Shown here one piece after another: positions 27,923 to 37,778 of a stretch of DNA of 64,000 nucleotides (its first letter is position 1; every line of letters begins with the position of its first letter). The position numbers were made by a program, and so were the translations under genes. The notes beneath the pieces are model-generated. The model saw nothing but the letters and a program-made list of their open reading frames with translations, was not told where the DNA came from and searched no databases. The stretch is from Pyrinomonadaceae bacterium (lineage in GTDB: Bacteria; Acidobacteriota; Blastocatellia; Pyrinomonadales; Pyrinomonadaceae), in NCBI GenBank assembly GCA_025054715.1, contig JANWYH010000004.1:62001-126000 (forward strand). Reading direction: 5' to 3'.

Positions 27923-30352
27923 CTATTCTAAAGGAATAGAGACATCTGAGGTTTCTGCACCGCCTTCAGTCCAGATAGGTTCTCCAACCTCTAAAATATC
28001 ATCTTCTCTTTCAACATCCAAAGCCAAATCCAAAACTTCATCAATTGTTTCAACAAAATGAAGAAGCAAATCTTCACAAACTTCCTCAGGAACTTCTGAA
28101 AGATCCTTTTCGTTATCTTTTGGCAGAATAACAGCTCTAATCCCGAAGCGATGGGCAGCTAACAACTTCTCTTTTATACCGCCAACCGGCAAAACTTTTC
28201 CACGAAGCGTTATCTCACCAGTCATAGCTACGTCGTGCCTAACCTTCTTTGCCGTCAAAGCAGATACTATCGCTGTTGCCATAGTTATACCGGCGCTCGG
28301 TCCGTCCTTCGGTATGGCACCTTCCGGAACATGAATGTGTATATCTTTTTCGCTGAAATCCTTTTCATCAATACCAAGCTTCTCTGCTCTAGTGCGAACA
28401 CAGGTTAAAGCTGCCTTTGCCGACTCTTTCATTATATCTCCTAATTGACCAGTCAAAATCAATTCGCCTTTGCCCTTAACGGTAGTAGCCTCTACTTGTA
28501 ACACATCTCCACCTACTTCAGTCCACGCAAGCCCGTTAACAAGCCCTACTTCACTTTGTCTCGAAATATCCTGTTTGCGATAACGAATCTTCCCTAGTAG
28601 CTTTTGAACCTTATCAGCATCAATAACCTCAAGAAAGTTCTTTTTATTCTTTGCAACTACGTACTGTCGTGCAACCTTTCTCATGCAGGAAGAGATTTCG
28701 CGTTCCAAATTTCTTACGCCAGCTTCACGTGTATAATGACGAATTATTTCCAAGATTCCATCTTCAGTAAACTTTACTTTTTCTATTGTCAATCCAGTAT
28801 TTTCAGCTTGTTTTGGTATTAGATGCCGTTTTGCAATTTCTACTTTTTCACGCTCAGTGTATCCGGAAAGTCTCAAAATCTCAAGTCTATCTTGAAGTGC
28901 AGGTGGGATGGTGTGAAGAACATTCGCCGTAGCTATAAAGAAAACTTGAGACAGATCGTAATCGACATCAAGATAATGATCTCTGAAAGTGCAGTTTTGT
29001 TCAGGATCTAGAACTTCCAACAATGCCGCAGCAGGATCACCTCTAAAGTCACGACCTATTTTATCTATTTCGTCAAGTAGCATCACAGGATTCACAGTTC
29101 CAGCGCGCTTTAATAGCTGAATGATCTGCCCGGGCATTGAACCAATATAAGTCCTACGATGACCGCGAATTTCAGCTTCATCATGAACTCCTCCCAAACT
29201 TAAACGAACGAATTTTCTGCCCGTTGCTCTAGCAATGGATTTCCCTAGACTTGTCTTACCGACACCGGGCGCACCAACAAAGCAGAGAATTGTTCCTTTT
29301 GGTTTCTTAACAAGCTGACATACGGCTAAATACTCAAGTATTCGCTCTTTGATCTTCTCAAGCCCGTAGTGATCTTCATTCAAAATTCTTTCAGCTTCGC
29401 TTAAATCTTCTATTTCTTCGCTTCTATTTTTCCACGGAACACTGATAAGCCATTCAATATAAGTTCTGCAAACCGTGCTTTCAGCAGACATTGAAGGCAT
29501 AGCCTCAAGACGAGAAAGCTCCTGAAGCGCCTTCTCCTTAGCCTCTTCGGTCATGCCAGCTTCTTCTATTTTTTTCCTTAACTCCTCGAACTCAGCGCGT
29601 TCGTCCTTACGACCCAGTTCCTTCTGAATAGCTTTTATCTGCTCGTTCAAATAATACTCGCGCTGGTTCTTGTCCATTTGCTTTTTGACTCGGTTTTGTA
29701 TTGCTCTATCTATCTGCTTTTTTTCTATCTCTATCTCAAGGATTTCTATGAGTTTAACAAACCTTTCTTGAACCGAAAAAGTCTCCAGCAATTTTTGCTT
29801 TTCTTCAACCGGGATGCGGAGATGAGAAGCCATTGCATCGGCTACCTGAGCTGCTGAAAAACCTCGAAGCGAAGCCTGTAAAGCCTCAGTGTATGCATCT
29901 GGCGATAACCTAGCTAATTGCTCGACGAGGTTATGTAGTTTTTGCAAAAGGTTATCTGTTCGAATACCTGACTCGTCAATCGAAGAAATGCGTCGAACGA
30001 CTGCAAAAAAAACTCCATCCTTGCTAGTTTCAACCCGTAGAGAAACTGCCCGCTCTCTTCCCTCAACAATCACCTTTATCTGACCATTATCTTGCCTTTG
30101 TGCTTGAAGAATTTTGCCTACAGTTCCAACCTTGTAAATCTCCTCAGGCTTCGGCTCATCAATAGAAGCATCATGTTGAGTAGCAAGAAAAATAGTTTTA
30201 TCAGAATGCAAAGCATGCTCAAGTGCTAAAACAGACGTGGGTCTGCCAATCTTAAAGGCTACCTTTGTAAATGGAAAAATCACAACGTCACGGATAGGCA
30301 CCATTGGATACCTACCTATGTCTATCGGCATCTGGTCAGTGAATTCTTGCAT
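27923..30352 (-). CDS. lon: ATP-dependent Lon protease
   Basis: Cytoplasmic AAA+ protease. Domain order: LON substrate-binding N domain (residues 1-200, [20 protein letters not shown]), a coiled-coil segment, AAA+ module with Walker [10 protein letters not shown] and Walker [12 protein letters not shown], then the S16 protease with catalytic Ser in [10 protein letters not shown] and Lys in [12 protein letters not shown]. At 809 residues it is normal, with a short acidic Glu/Asp-rich tail. It leads engB in an operon. Confidence 0.97.
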   Translation of the reverse strand: MQEFTDQMPIDIGRYPMVPIRDVVIFPFTKVAFKIGRPTSVLALEHALHSDKTIFLATQHDASIDEPKPEEIYKVGTVGKILQAQRQDNGQIKVIVEGRERAVSLRVETSKDGVFFAVVRRISSIDESGIRTDNLLQKLHNLVEQLARLSPDAYTEALQASLRGFSAAQVADAMASHLRIPVEEKQKLLETFSVQERFVKLIEILEIEIEKKQIDRAIQNRVKKQMDKNQREYYLNEQIKAIQKELGRKDERAEFEELRKKIEEAGMTEEAKEKALQELSRLEAMPSMSAESTVCRTYIEWLISVPWKNRSEEIEDLSEAERILNEDHYGLEKIKERILEYLAVCQLVKKPKGTILCFVGAPGVGKTSLGKSIARATGRKFVRLSLGGVHDEAEIRGHRRTYIGSMPGQIIQLLKRAGTVNPVMLLDEIDKIGRDFRGDPAAALLEVLDPEQNCTFRDHYLDVDYDLSQVFFIATANVLHTIPPALQDRLEILRLSGYTEREKVEIAKRHLIPKQAENTGLTIEKVKFTEDGILEIIRHYTREAGVRNLEREISSCMRKVARQYVVAKNKKNFLEVIDADKVQKLLGKIRYRKQDISRQSEVGLVNGLAWTEVGGDVLQVEATTVKGKGELILTGQLGDIMKESAKAALTCVRTRAEKLGIDEKDFSEKDIHIHVPEGAIPKDGPSAGITMATAIVSALTAKKVRHDVAMTGEITLRGKVLPVGGIKEKLLAAHRFGIRAVILPKDNEKDLSEVPEEVCEDLLLHFVETIDEVLDLALDVEREDDILEVGEPIWTEGGAETSDVSIPLE

Positions 30353-30476
30353 TTTTTTCGTCTCTCGTCCTATGAAATTTGCTCCTTGAGAAATTGCCAG
30401 CTAATTTGATAATTGCATAATTTCATTCCTGTTACAAGATTTTTATTCAGATTTTATCACCTTCGAAAGCAAAGAT

Positions 30477-32021
30477 TTAACGATTTCTTCCGTATTTTTC
30501 ATGACTCGAAACCCAATCATTTGAAGAAATTGCGGAAGCTAAAGATATTTCACCTGCTAAAGCAACCGCAGTTATTATTTCGGCAAGCTTATTAACCTTG
30601 CCCTTGCCGTAACAACCTAAAATTTCCAAACATTCACGCTGTGTAGCAAGTCCGGTTCCGCCACCGTAAGTTGCAACAATGAGAGATGGAATTGTTAAGG
30701 AGATGTAAAGATCTTTCTCCGGCGTTAACTCAGTATAAACAACTCCTGCTGACGATTCAGCGACATTCGCAACGTCTTGTCCCGTCGCAATGAACATAGC
30801 TGTAACAGCGTTCGCAGAGTGACAGCCGTTGTTATTAGCACCTGAAAGAAACGAACCAACATTTGCTACTCCCCAGTGATAGACGAGTGATTCAGGCTCA
30901 ACGCGCATATGTTCAATTAAAACTTGTCTTGGAATTACGGCTTCTGCAGTCACACGTTTGCCACGAGTTCTCATTATATTCACTTGCGAAGCCTTCTTAT
31001 CCGTAGCAAAATTTGATTCAAGATAAAAATGCCTTATACCCTCGTAATTATCCAAAATCCAGCTACACGCCGCAAAAGTCGCACGACCAACCATGTTCTG
31101 CCCCGCCGCATCTCCTGTTCTGTAATTAAATCTCAAGTAAACAAACTTGTTAGCCGTGTAAGCTTCAATATCTTTCAGCTTTGCGACACTCGATGTAGCT
31201 TCTGCTTCTTCACGAATCTTGTCTATGTTATCCCAAACCCAAGAAACAAATTTTCTACCTGCTCTCGCATCATCAAAAACAAACACTGGCGCCCGTTGCA
31301 TAGCATCAGCAACGACCGTCGTCTTTACACCATTAGAAAGATTCAGGACCTTTATCCCGCGATTATACGAAGCAACAAGCGTCCCCTCGGTCGTTGCCAG
31401 AGGTACTAAAAATTCACCTTGTGCAAACTCTCCATTTACTTTTATTGGACCCGCAAAACCTATAGGAATTTGAGCTACCCCGGTAAAATTTTCTATGTTT
31501 CCCTTTGCAATATGTGGATCGAAAGAGTAATGGGTTATGTGTTTGAGCTTAACACCACTAAACCGCTCGACAAATTCCTGCCGTTTCCTAATAGCTTCTT
31601 CAGAATAGTCGTCTTCTTCGCTTCTTGGAACCTTAACCTCTAGCGTCCGAACCTCAGCAATTCCGTCTTCTACATCGAACTCCAACAAGCCATAATCCTT
31701 GACCTTAAAGGCTATTTCTATGTGATGCTTCCCATGATCTAGGTTTTCCATTTTGCAGTTTACGAGGACTACCTTTCTTAATGGAAATTTTATCGGCTCC
31801 TTGAGCTCATCAGCTCTTAAAAGTTTGCCATCGCCCCAATCTAGCAATATGTTCTCTTTGGCAATCTCTTTGCCGTTTATCTTAACAAATACAAGCTCTA
31901 AAAACTCTACGTCCATCAATCTATTCTTAATGGCAAACTGCACGCCATCAGCCGTATTCTTCAAGCTATTAAAAGTATAAAGCTGTCGGAGTAACATTCT
32001 AGGTATCTTCATTGAAAACAT
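30477..32021 (-). CDS. Class I-like HMG-CoA reductase with N-terminal extra domain
   Basis: NAD(P)H-dependent reduction of HMG-CoA to mevalonate, the committed step of the mevalonate pathway. The catalytic part starts near residue 135 and has the class I pattern: ENFTGVAQIPIGFAGP with the catalytic Glu, TTEGTLVASYNRG, the Lys in NFATDKKASQVN, the Asp in IATGQDVANV, and the terminal His in VSSHEKYGRN. The cofactor loop reads TGDAAGQNMV rather than the more usual DAMGMNM. Residues 1-130 form a soluble beta-rich domain with no membrane helices, unlike eukaryotic class I enzymes. Shine-Dalgarno AGGAG lies 8 nt before ATG 32021. No other mevalonate genes are adjacent. Confidence 0.93.
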   Translation of the reverse strand: MFSMKIPRMLLRQLYTFNSLKNTADGVQFAIKNRLMDVEFLELVFVKINGKEIAKENILLDWGDGKLLRADELKEPIKFPLRKVVLVNCKMENLDHGKHHIEIAFKVKDYGLLEFDVEDGIAEVRTLEVKVPRSEEDDYSEEAIRKRQEFVERFSGVKLKHITHYSFDPHIAKGNIENFTGVAQIPIGFAGPIKVNGEFAQGEFLVPLATTEGTLVASYNRGIKVLNLSNGVKTTVVADAMQRAPVFVFDDARAGRKFVSWVWDNIDKIREEAEATSSVAKLKDIEAYTANKFVYLRFNYRTGDAAGQNMVGRATFAACSWILDNYEGIRHFYLESNFATDKKASQVNIMRTRGKRVTAEAVIPRQVLIEHMRVEPESLVYHWGVANVGSFLSGANNNGCHSANAVTAMFIATGQDVANVAESSAGVVYTELTPEKDLYISLTIPSLIVATYGGGTGLATQRECLEILGCYGKGKVNKLAEIITAVALAGEISLASAISSNDWVSSHEKYGRNR

Positions 32022-32377
32022 AGTCGGCTCCTATACCTGAAACTCATCCACAATCATCTACAAGCGATTGTTTCCCATAAATTCTAGCACCAACTCAAAT
32101 CGTTTCAAAATATGGGCATGGCAATCCAATTGCTTATGGAGGCTGCCAATCCTGCCGTTGCAAGTAAACTTTTGAGAATTTGTTTTCTTTTTATAGAAAA
32201 TTCTTGCGTTTGAATAGATTCTAGCGAGTCGTGATTTGATAGCGGTTTTCTTCGCCATTATGACGTCATTTTCTATCAATCTTATTCAAGAAACAATTCG
32301 TTTTCCATCTTGTAGAAAAAGCTTGATTTAGTAAATAATAGAGAAGAAAATCGAGCTTATAGGCTTTTTAGAAGACA
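32022..32377. other. Divergent intergenic region without a convincing gene
   Basis: A 356-nt space between the HMG-CoA reductase and the divergent gene at 32378. The minus strand has an open frame (32058-32258 from ATG, 66 Lys/Arg-rich codons starting MAKKTAIKSRLARIY) with no recognisable domain and no Shine-Dalgarno. A 10-bp palindrome ATGACGTCAT is at 32260-32269. Promoters for both flanking genes should lie here; I see no clear sigma-70 match. Confidence 0.5.
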
Positions 32378-32908
32378 ATGGAAAAAGAAAAATTTTCTCA
32401 ACTACTTGGGCTTGCTCTAGTTTCTTTTTACGGCGGTTTCATAGTTTGGCTTTATCTAGCCAATCCTTCAAATCTTGAGGAGCTTACACGAAAGGCGCGA
32501 CTTACGGTCGAGCAAGCTTCTACAGGAGCAAAAATCTTGACGAATACTTACGAAGCCGATGAAGAAAACTTCCAAAAAGGCTTACAGGCTTTCCGTAATG
32601 AAAATTTTGTTCTAGCTAGAGAATTTTTTGATAGAGCTGACCCAGCAAAACGCAGTGCAAAAGTTCAATTTTACATTGCCTACAGCTTCTATCGTCAAGG
32701 CTGGGGTAAAATATCAAATGATGATCGACTATTTAAGAAAGGACTTGAAACTGCAGAACTTGTAATAAAACTTGATAGCAGCTTTCATACAGACGACCCA
32801 GACTTAAAGCTAAAAACTCCTTTTGAACTAAAACAAGAGCTTGAAGATGGCTTAAAAATAACGGCTTCAGACTTCAATCCATTAAAATTTTTTAGAGAAA
32901 GGAAATGA
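32378..32908 (+). CDS. Membrane-anchored TPR-like protein of unknown function
   Basis: Not recognised as a named family. Residues 10-28 (LGLALVSFYGGFIVWLYLA) are a single membrane helix near the N terminus. Residues about 60-130 look like one and a half TPR units (FQKGLQAFRNENFVLAREFFDRADP and AKVQFYIAYSFYRQGWG). The rest is charged helix ending in KFFRERK. Probably a bitopic protein with a scaffold role on one side of the membrane. The stop overlaps the next gene by ATGA, so the two products may act together. Confidence 0.78.
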   Translation: MEKEKFSQLLGLALVSFYGGFIVWLYLANPSNLEELTRKARLTVEQASTGAKILTNTYEADEENFQKGLQAFRNENFVLAREFFDRADPAKRSAKVQFYIAYSFYRQGWGKISNDDRLFKKGLETAELVIKLDSSFHTDDPDLKLKTPFELKQELEDGLKITASDFNPLKFFRERK

Positions 32909-33591
32909 AACAAGAAATAGAAAAGGCTAACCTTTCCCAGACATCTGAAATCAATAAAGTAGCACCTCAAAAAGTCTATGTTTTGATCCCGTTTCTTTTT
33001 TTAACAGTAACTTTGCTGGGCGGAATGCGTATCTCCGACAAAGGTTTTCTTTTCTTAAAACCAGATCTTGTGTTTTTCGTTCTCGCAGCTTTCCTCATAG
33101 CCTTATTTTTCAAGACAAATCTAATCAGCCTAGAAGACTGGCTCTTCGGACATTCCTCTCTTCTCAAAACGGTTTCAAACCTTGCTATCCTTGCAACTTT
33201 ATTTTCAGCCTCCATTCAAATTTTCAATTCTCTAACACCAGAAAATGGACTAGCCTTCTGGATAATTTCATTCTGCTTCTTCTGGGTCTTATGGAACAAT
33301 CTTTTCCTCGAGCTTTCACCGAAAAAGATGATTAGAAGTCTTGTAGCCCTTTTTAGCTTCGCCTTTGTGACGAAATACATTTTCCTAGCAAACCTCACTG
33401 CTCCAACTACAGAAACTTGGTGGCAGGCTTTGTTAGAAAATCCCGCAAAACAAACACTGACATGGCTTTTGGATTTACCAAGGTTTTCTCCGGCAACTGG
33501 ATATTTACAGTTTTTTAATCTAGCTATTTATCTAATAGCTTTATATCTGTTCCCAACTTCGACAAGGGAAACTCTTACTGCAAACTCCTAG
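32905..33591 (+). CDS. Polytopic membrane protein of unknown function
   Basis: Not recognised. After about 25 polar residues there are roughly five or six hydrophobic segments (VLIPFLFLTVTLLGG, LVFFVLAAFLIALFF, LAILATLFSASIQIF, LAFWIISFCFFWVLW, LVALFSFAFVTKYIF, and a C-terminal LAIYLIALYLF). A conserved-looking Trp-rich loop ETWWQALLENP lies before the last helix. No motif for transport or catalysis was seen. It is coupled to the TPR-like gene upstream; the 3' end overlaps the convergent kinase gene by 17 bp. Confidence 0.78.
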   Translation: MKQEIEKANLSQTSEINKVAPQKVYVLIPFLFLTVTLLGGMRISDKGFLFLKPDLVFFVLAAFLIALFFKTNLISLEDWLFGHSSLLKTVSNLAILATLFSASIQIFNSLTPENGLAFWIISFCFFWVLWNNLFLELSPKKMIRSLVALFSFAFVTKYIFLANLTAPTTETWWQALLENPAKQTLTWLLDLPRFSPATGYLQFFNLAIYLIALYLFPTSTRETLTANS

Positions 33592-34579
33592 AAAGTTTTT
33601 CTCTCAAAAACGGAAAGACTCCGAGAAGCTGACAAGCCCTTAAAACCACATTTATCATCGGCTTTATAAAGACTGAGTAACCCGATTTTCCGCGTAATGC
33701 TATTTGATAAGAAAATGTCCCGACCGCCTTCAGGCATCTTTGTATGCTTTGAAGATGAAACTCTTCGATAAAATCCTCTTCGTTCAAATCTTCAAAGCCG
33801 AGCTTTCTTCTTTCTTCAAGAAAAATCTTTCTTTTTTCTGAAAGCCATTTTTCCGACGGTATTTCAGTTATTCTATCCAAAAGAAGTGAAACAAGATCAT
33901 AACTTACAGAACCGATTCTAGCGTCTTGATGATCAATGATCTTGATTTCATCGTTAAAAAACATCAAGTTCGACAAATGGTAATCTCGATGAGTTAATAC
34001 CATAGCCCGAGCATCAAGCATACGAGAAAGCGATAAAAACTCTTCCGAAAGCTTCTCATCTTCTTCTTTTGAAAGAGGAGACTTGAGAAGGCTTGAAAAA
34101 TAGTGCGTTTTGAAAAAATTTAGTTCCCAAAATAGCTTTTCAGTATCAAACCTAAGGCGAGAAGCTACGGAGTTAAGTTCATGTGCTAGAGCTGTTGCTG
34201 CCTGTATTTTTGCTATCAAGGCTATGGCTTTATCGAAAATTTCTTCTCTTTCTTTTTCGTCGCTCAAATCCAACTTGTCGCGTAAAATCAAGTCTCCAAA
34301 ATCTTCATGAGCTATTATGAGACTGCTTTCGTCATAAGAAATAATTCTTGCAACCGGCAAATTAGCTTTCAGAAAAAGATTAGTAACATCCAGATAGGCA
34401 TTAAATTGAGTCCTCCCCAACTCATCATCAGGATATACGCAAACTATCACGGATACCGATTCAGTCCAAACTCTAAAAAACGACCTAGTAGAAGCATCCG
34501 GAGTCAAAGCTTCAATTCTCGACGCGATAAAGCATCGCTTTGAAAGGAAGTTCTCCAGTTTTCCTAGCATCCGGTTCAT
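33575..34579 (-). CDS. Aminoglycoside-phosphotransferase-fold kinase (AmgK-like)
   Basis: Small-molecule kinase with the APH/choline-kinase fold. The catalytic loop is THRDYHLSNLMF with the base Asp and metal Asn, and the DFG-equivalent is IIDHQDARIG. The order and 334-residue length resemble AmgK, which phosphorylates N-acetylmuramic acid or GlcNAc at the anomeric position in wall-sugar recycling. No MurU-type nucleotidyltransferase is beside it, so that role is only a suggestion. Its start overlaps the stop of the MBL gene by ATGA; it is the last gene of a seven-gene operon. Confidence 0.82.
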   Translation of the reverse strand: MNRMLGKLENFLSKRCFIASRIEALTPDASTRSFFRVWTESVSVIVCVYPDDELGRTQFNAYLDVTNLFLKANLPVARIISYDESSLIIAHEDFGDLILRDKLDLSDEKEREEIFDKAIALIAKIQAATALAHELNSVASRLRFDTEKLFWELNFFKTHYFSSLLKSPLSKEEDEKLSEEFLSLSRMLDARAMVLTHRDYHLSNLMFFNDEIKIIDHQDARIGSVSYDLVSLLLDRITEIPSEKWLSEKRKIFLEERRKLGFEDLNEEDFIEEFHLQSIQRCLKAVGTFSYQIALRGKSGYSVFIKPMINVVLRACQLLGVFPFLREKLSRSLQ

Positions 34580-35346
34580 AAAACCTGAAGGATCAATCCA
34601 TCCTTAGCTTCTACGACTTCACAGCCGGGTGAGAGTCTTTCAACCTGTTCTTGGAAAACAACTGCGTCCCACTCAGGATAAAAGTGTGTTAGCATTGCTT
34701 GCTTAGGCTCGGCACGCCTTACAAGATGTATTGCTTCTGAAAGCTGAAGATGTGTCTGAACGGGCTTCGATTCCACAAAAGAACACTCGAGTATGAAAAG
34801 CTCTGCCCGACGTGCGAAATCCGCCAGCTTAATATCGTATCCCGTGTCTGAAGTGAAAACGACTCTTCTACCGATCCGATCCCTTATGCTTATGGCAAGG
34901 CTTTCTTCGGTGTGAGGAGTTTTGAGCGCAACCGCCACGAGATCATCAGCAATTTGAAATTCCTGTAAGCTTTCAATCTCATGGATTTCAAGACTGAAAA
35001 CTTGTTCAAAAAGCCTGTAGTTATTCACAGAGTCAAAATTTTTAATCAGTCGTGTTAAGCCATATGGACCGAAGATACGAAGCGGCTTTTTTCTTGATTG
35101 AGTTTCAGGTGAATATTTTAAGCTGAAAAGCAAAGGTGCAAGCCCGCCTACGTGATCCAGATGAAAATGAGAAATCCAAATTGAATCAATCTCAAACCAC
35201 TTAAGATTTTCCTGTGGCATACGGCAGATTGCCGAAGGCGCACAGTCAATCAAAATTTTACTAGTCTCGCTTTCGATCCAATACGCCGAGCTTGTCCTCT
35301 TGGCATGAGGAACTGAACTCCCCGAACCCAATACAACTAACCTCAT
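34576..35346 (-). CDS. MBL-fold metal-dependent hydrolase (RNase Z-like)
   Basis: Metallo-beta-lactamase-fold hydrolase. N terminus [23 protein letters not shown] and the metal ligands HFHLDHVGG, with SDTGYD and HFYPEWD further on, place it with the RNase Z/ElaC and phosphodiesterase-like group rather than beta-lactamases. At 256 residues it lacks the long exosite arm typical of tRNase Z, so a tRNA role is doubtful; cyclic nucleotide or phosphoester hydrolysis is possible. Overlaps both neighbours by 4 nt. Confidence 0.85.
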   Translation of the reverse strand: MRLVVLGSGSSVPHAKRTSSAYWIESETSKILIDCAPSAICRMPQENLKWFEIDSIWISHFHLDHVGGLAPLLFSLKYSPETQSRKKPLRIFGPYGLTRLIKNFDSVNNYRLFEQVFSLEIHEIESLQEFQIADDLVAVALKTPHTEESLAISIRDRIGRRVVFTSDTGYDIKLADFARRAELFILECSFVESKPVQTHLQLSEAIHLVRRAEPKQAMLTHFYPEWDAVVFQEQVERLSPGCEVVEAKDGLILQVL

Positions 35347-36860
35347 TGACCATCTCCTTTTAAGATCGTAGGAAGCGTAAGCAAAATTATCTTTAAGTCA
35401 AGCCATAACGACCAGTTTTCAATGTAGTAGAGATCTATCTTTACCATTTCTTCAAAGCTTAAACGATTTCTGCCTGAAACCTGCCACAGACCTGTTATGC
35501 CCGGCTTCACATCTAGCCTTCTTCGATGCCAGAGACGATACGATTCAACTTCATAAGGTATTGGAGGACGCGGTCCAACTACGCTCATTTCTCCTTTGAG
35601 AACATTTAACAGCTGTGGCAACTCATCTATGCTAAAGCGGCGAAGTATCTTGCCAACTCTCGTAATTCTTGGGTCGTTTTTAACCTTACCGAAAACTGGT
35701 TTATTCTTATTCCCTGCGTTCGCCTCATCAAGCAAACCAGCAATGTTTTTTCGATAAACTTCCCTATGCAAAGACTCATCTGCATCAGCTTGCATAGTAC
35801 GAAACTTATAACAAAGAAATATCCTCCCGTCCATTCCAACCCTTTCTTGCTTGAAAAACACTGGGCCGCGTGAATCCAGCTTTATCAAAATTGCTGATAT
35901 CAACCAGACAGGTGAGGTGAAAAAAATACCGAACAACGAAAACAAAAGGTCAAAGCTTCGCTTGATAAACCTTTCTGCATCTGACAAAGGTTCGCAAAAA
36001 AGCCTTACCATCGGCAAAACGCCTACCTGCTCAATACTTGTCTTTTGTGGCATCATAAAAAGCGCCGGCGCAAATCGAAATTCTACACGCCGCTTCCTAC
36101 CTATTTGCATCATCGCCTCAAAAAGTCTTTCACTTGAAACCTTTTCATCCGTGATAATGACTTCCTGAATCTCAAGCTCTCGAATTAACTTAGGAAGACT
36201 CGATAAATTTCCAAGAACAGGAAAACCCAAAAAACGCCCTTTTTCTTCTCTTTTCAGAGAAACTACCCCTAGAATCTTGTAGCCCAATCTACTTTGCTTT
36301 GTAATCTCTTTAATAGTAGTAGCCGCCTTCTCGTTGGTTCCAACTATTAAAGTTGGTATTAAGTTTATACCCCTCGCTCTAAAAACTGTCTGCACGTATC
36401 TTATTAGAAGATGAAAAACGGAGTAAGCAATAAGCGCAAAAGCAAAGTCTAAAATAAAAATACCTCGAGAATAAGAAAACTCTCTATATGCAAAGCCTCC
36501 TCGAAATAGAAAAGTAAAGGCTATGAGAAAAAGCGAACCGACTGAAACAGCTTTCAAAATCTTTATGAGTTCAGCAAGGTAAGAAAATGCACCCTGAAAT
36601 CTATAAACTCCTTGATACGCTAGCATCAAAACGCGAATTGGAACGGCAAACAAAATCACACCAACATAGGGCAAAAACTCTCTTGCCCAGCCACCTTCAG
36701 AAAAAATCGGACGTCCTTCGCGAACAAAGTACGCCGTAGCGAAACAAGAAAAGGCTATTAAAGCATCAGCAAAAATTATTAGAACTTTCACCGAGGGCAA
36801 AACCCATCGAGGAACTCGATTCTCTGCCCTCTTAATCCTAACTCTTTTCTTTGTCTCCAT
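35343..36860 (-). CDS. Polyprenyl-phosphate glycosyl-1-phosphate transferase (WbaP/WcaJ type)
   Basis: Initiates exopolysaccharide or O-antigen assembly by moving a sugar phosphate to undecaprenyl phosphate. About four N-terminal membrane helices (residues 20-150), then a CoA-binding-like Rossmann domain ([18 protein letters not shown]), then the bacterial sugar transferase domain from residue 300 with [13 protein letters not shown], the hydrophobic re-entrant helix, YKFRTM, and [20 protein letters not shown]. Length 505 fits the PHPT family. No other capsule genes are adjacent, so its polymer is unknown; it sits inside the kinase-FHA operon. Confidence 0.93.
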   Translation of the reverse strand: METKKRVRIKRAENRVPRWVLPSVKVLIIFADALIAFSCFATAYFVREGRPIFSEGGWAREFLPYVGVILFAVPIRVLMLAYQGVYRFQGAFSYLAELIKILKAVSVGSLFLIAFTFLFRGGFAYREFSYSRGIFILDFAFALIAYSVFHLLIRYVQTVFRARGINLIPTLIVGTNEKAATTIKEITKQSRLGYKILGVVSLKREEKGRFLGFPVLGNLSSLPKLIRELEIQEVIITDEKVSSERLFEAMMQIGRKRRVEFRFAPALFMMPQKTSIEQVGVLPMVRLFCEPLSDAERFIKRSFDLLFSLFGIFFTSPVWLISAILIKLDSRGPVFFKQERVGMDGRIFLCYKFRTMQADADESLHREVYRKNIAGLLDEANAGNKNKPVFGKVKNDPRITRVGKILRRFSIDELPQLLNVLKGEMSVVGPRPPIPYEVESYRLWHRRRLDVKPGITGLWQVSGRNRLSFEEMVKIDLYYIENWSLWLDLKIILLTLPTILKGDGQ

Positions 36861-37346
36861 TCAGTGATGAACCTTCTTATCCTTAATGAGGTTTATTGCA
36901 TGCAAAAGTATAGGCTTGATTATATCAAAACACTCCTGAACTGCTTTTGGCGAACCCGGAAAATTTATTATCAGCGTTCTATTACGAATTCCACAAACCC
37001 CGCGTGAAAGAATTGAGGTAGGCGTCTTCTCCATCGTTTTTAAACGAATTGCCTCGGCAATGCCAGGAATCTGCTTCTCCAAAATACTCAACGTCGCCTC
37101 TGGAGTATTGTCACGCGGGGCAATACCAGTTCCGCCAGTAGTCACTATCAGATCAATGTCGTCTCGGTTAGAAAAATCAACTAAAGTCCTTGAAATCTGT
37201 TCTACCTCGTCACGAATAATAACCTTTTCTACCACCTCCGCACCGATGGAAAGAAGTAGTCCAACCAAAGTAGTCCCCGACAAGTCATCCTCTTCATGGC
37301 GCGAATCACTAACTGTCACAACGACTGCCCTGATCGCATCCTCCAT
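36861..37346 (-). CDS. Molybdenum cofactor protein MoaB/MogA
   Basis: Adenylylates molybdopterin before molybdenum insertion (MogA/MoaB family). Signatures: VVVTVSDSRHEEDDLSGT at the N terminus, VTTGGTGIAPRDNTPEA in the middle, and LIINFPGSPKAVQE near the C terminus. At 161 residues it is the normal size. MogA and MoaB cannot be told apart here. No other Mo-cofactor gene is in the window. It lies 3 nt after the CoA-binding gene in the operon. Confidence 0.92.
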   Translation of the reverse strand: MEDAIRAVVVTVSDSRHEEDDLSGTTLVGLLLSIGAEVVEKVIIRDEVEQISRTLVDFSNRDDIDLIVTTGGTGIAPRDNTPEATLSILEKQIPGIAEAIRLKTMEKTPTSILSRGVCGIRNRTLIINFPGSPKAVQECFDIIKPILLHAINLIKDKKVHH

Positions 37347-37349
37347 AAA

Positions 37350-37778
37350 CTAAAATCTTCCTACTGAAAGAATTCCTTTTTTGTATTTAGCAAAATCTCT
37401 TGCCCAACACCTATCCATAACAACCATCAACCCGGCAGATTCAGCCCGCTTGGCTGCTATCCCGTCTATGACTCCTTCTTGCATCCACACAGCTTTCGCT
37501 CCAACCCTGATGGCTTCGTCAACCGTCTCACCAGCTTTCTCAGAACGACGAAAAATACTGACTAAATCAATCTTCTCCAACACTGAAGAAAGGTTCGGAA
37601 ACGCCTTCTCACCCAGCACCTCAATTTCATTTGGATTTACTGGAATGATACGATAGCCATTCTCTTTCATAAAGGCTGCAACGCTGTTAGACGGACGATA
37701 AGGATTCGAAGATAAACCAACAACAGCTATAGTCCTGCACTCTCTAAATATCTTCTCTATTGTCTGTATTTCATTCAT
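37350..37778 (-). CDS. CoA-binding domain protein (YccU family)
   Basis: Small Rossmann-fold protein of the CoA-binding type related to succinyl-CoA ligase alpha N-terminal domain. Visible marks are IAVVGLSSNPYRPSN, GYRIIPVNPNE, IDLVSIFRRSE and AVWMQEGVID, with VMDRCWARDF at the C terminus. Family members of this size (about 140 residues) bind CoA but their role is poorly known. The ATG directly follows the fhaA-like stop, inside the operon. Confidence 0.9.
   Translation of the reverse strand: MNEIQTIEKIFRECRTIAVVGLSSNPYRPSNSVAAFMKENGYRIIPVNPNEIEVLGEKAFPNLSSVLEKIDLVSIFRRSEKAGETVDEAIRVGAKAVWMQEGVIDGIAAKRAESAGLMVVMDRCWARDFAKYKKGILSVGRF

Noticed and set aside
32058-32279. Minus-strand Lys/Arg-rich ORF as a small ribosomal-type protein
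   Set aside because: No recognisable family, no Shine-Dalgarno, and it lies in the likely leader of the HMG-CoA reductase.
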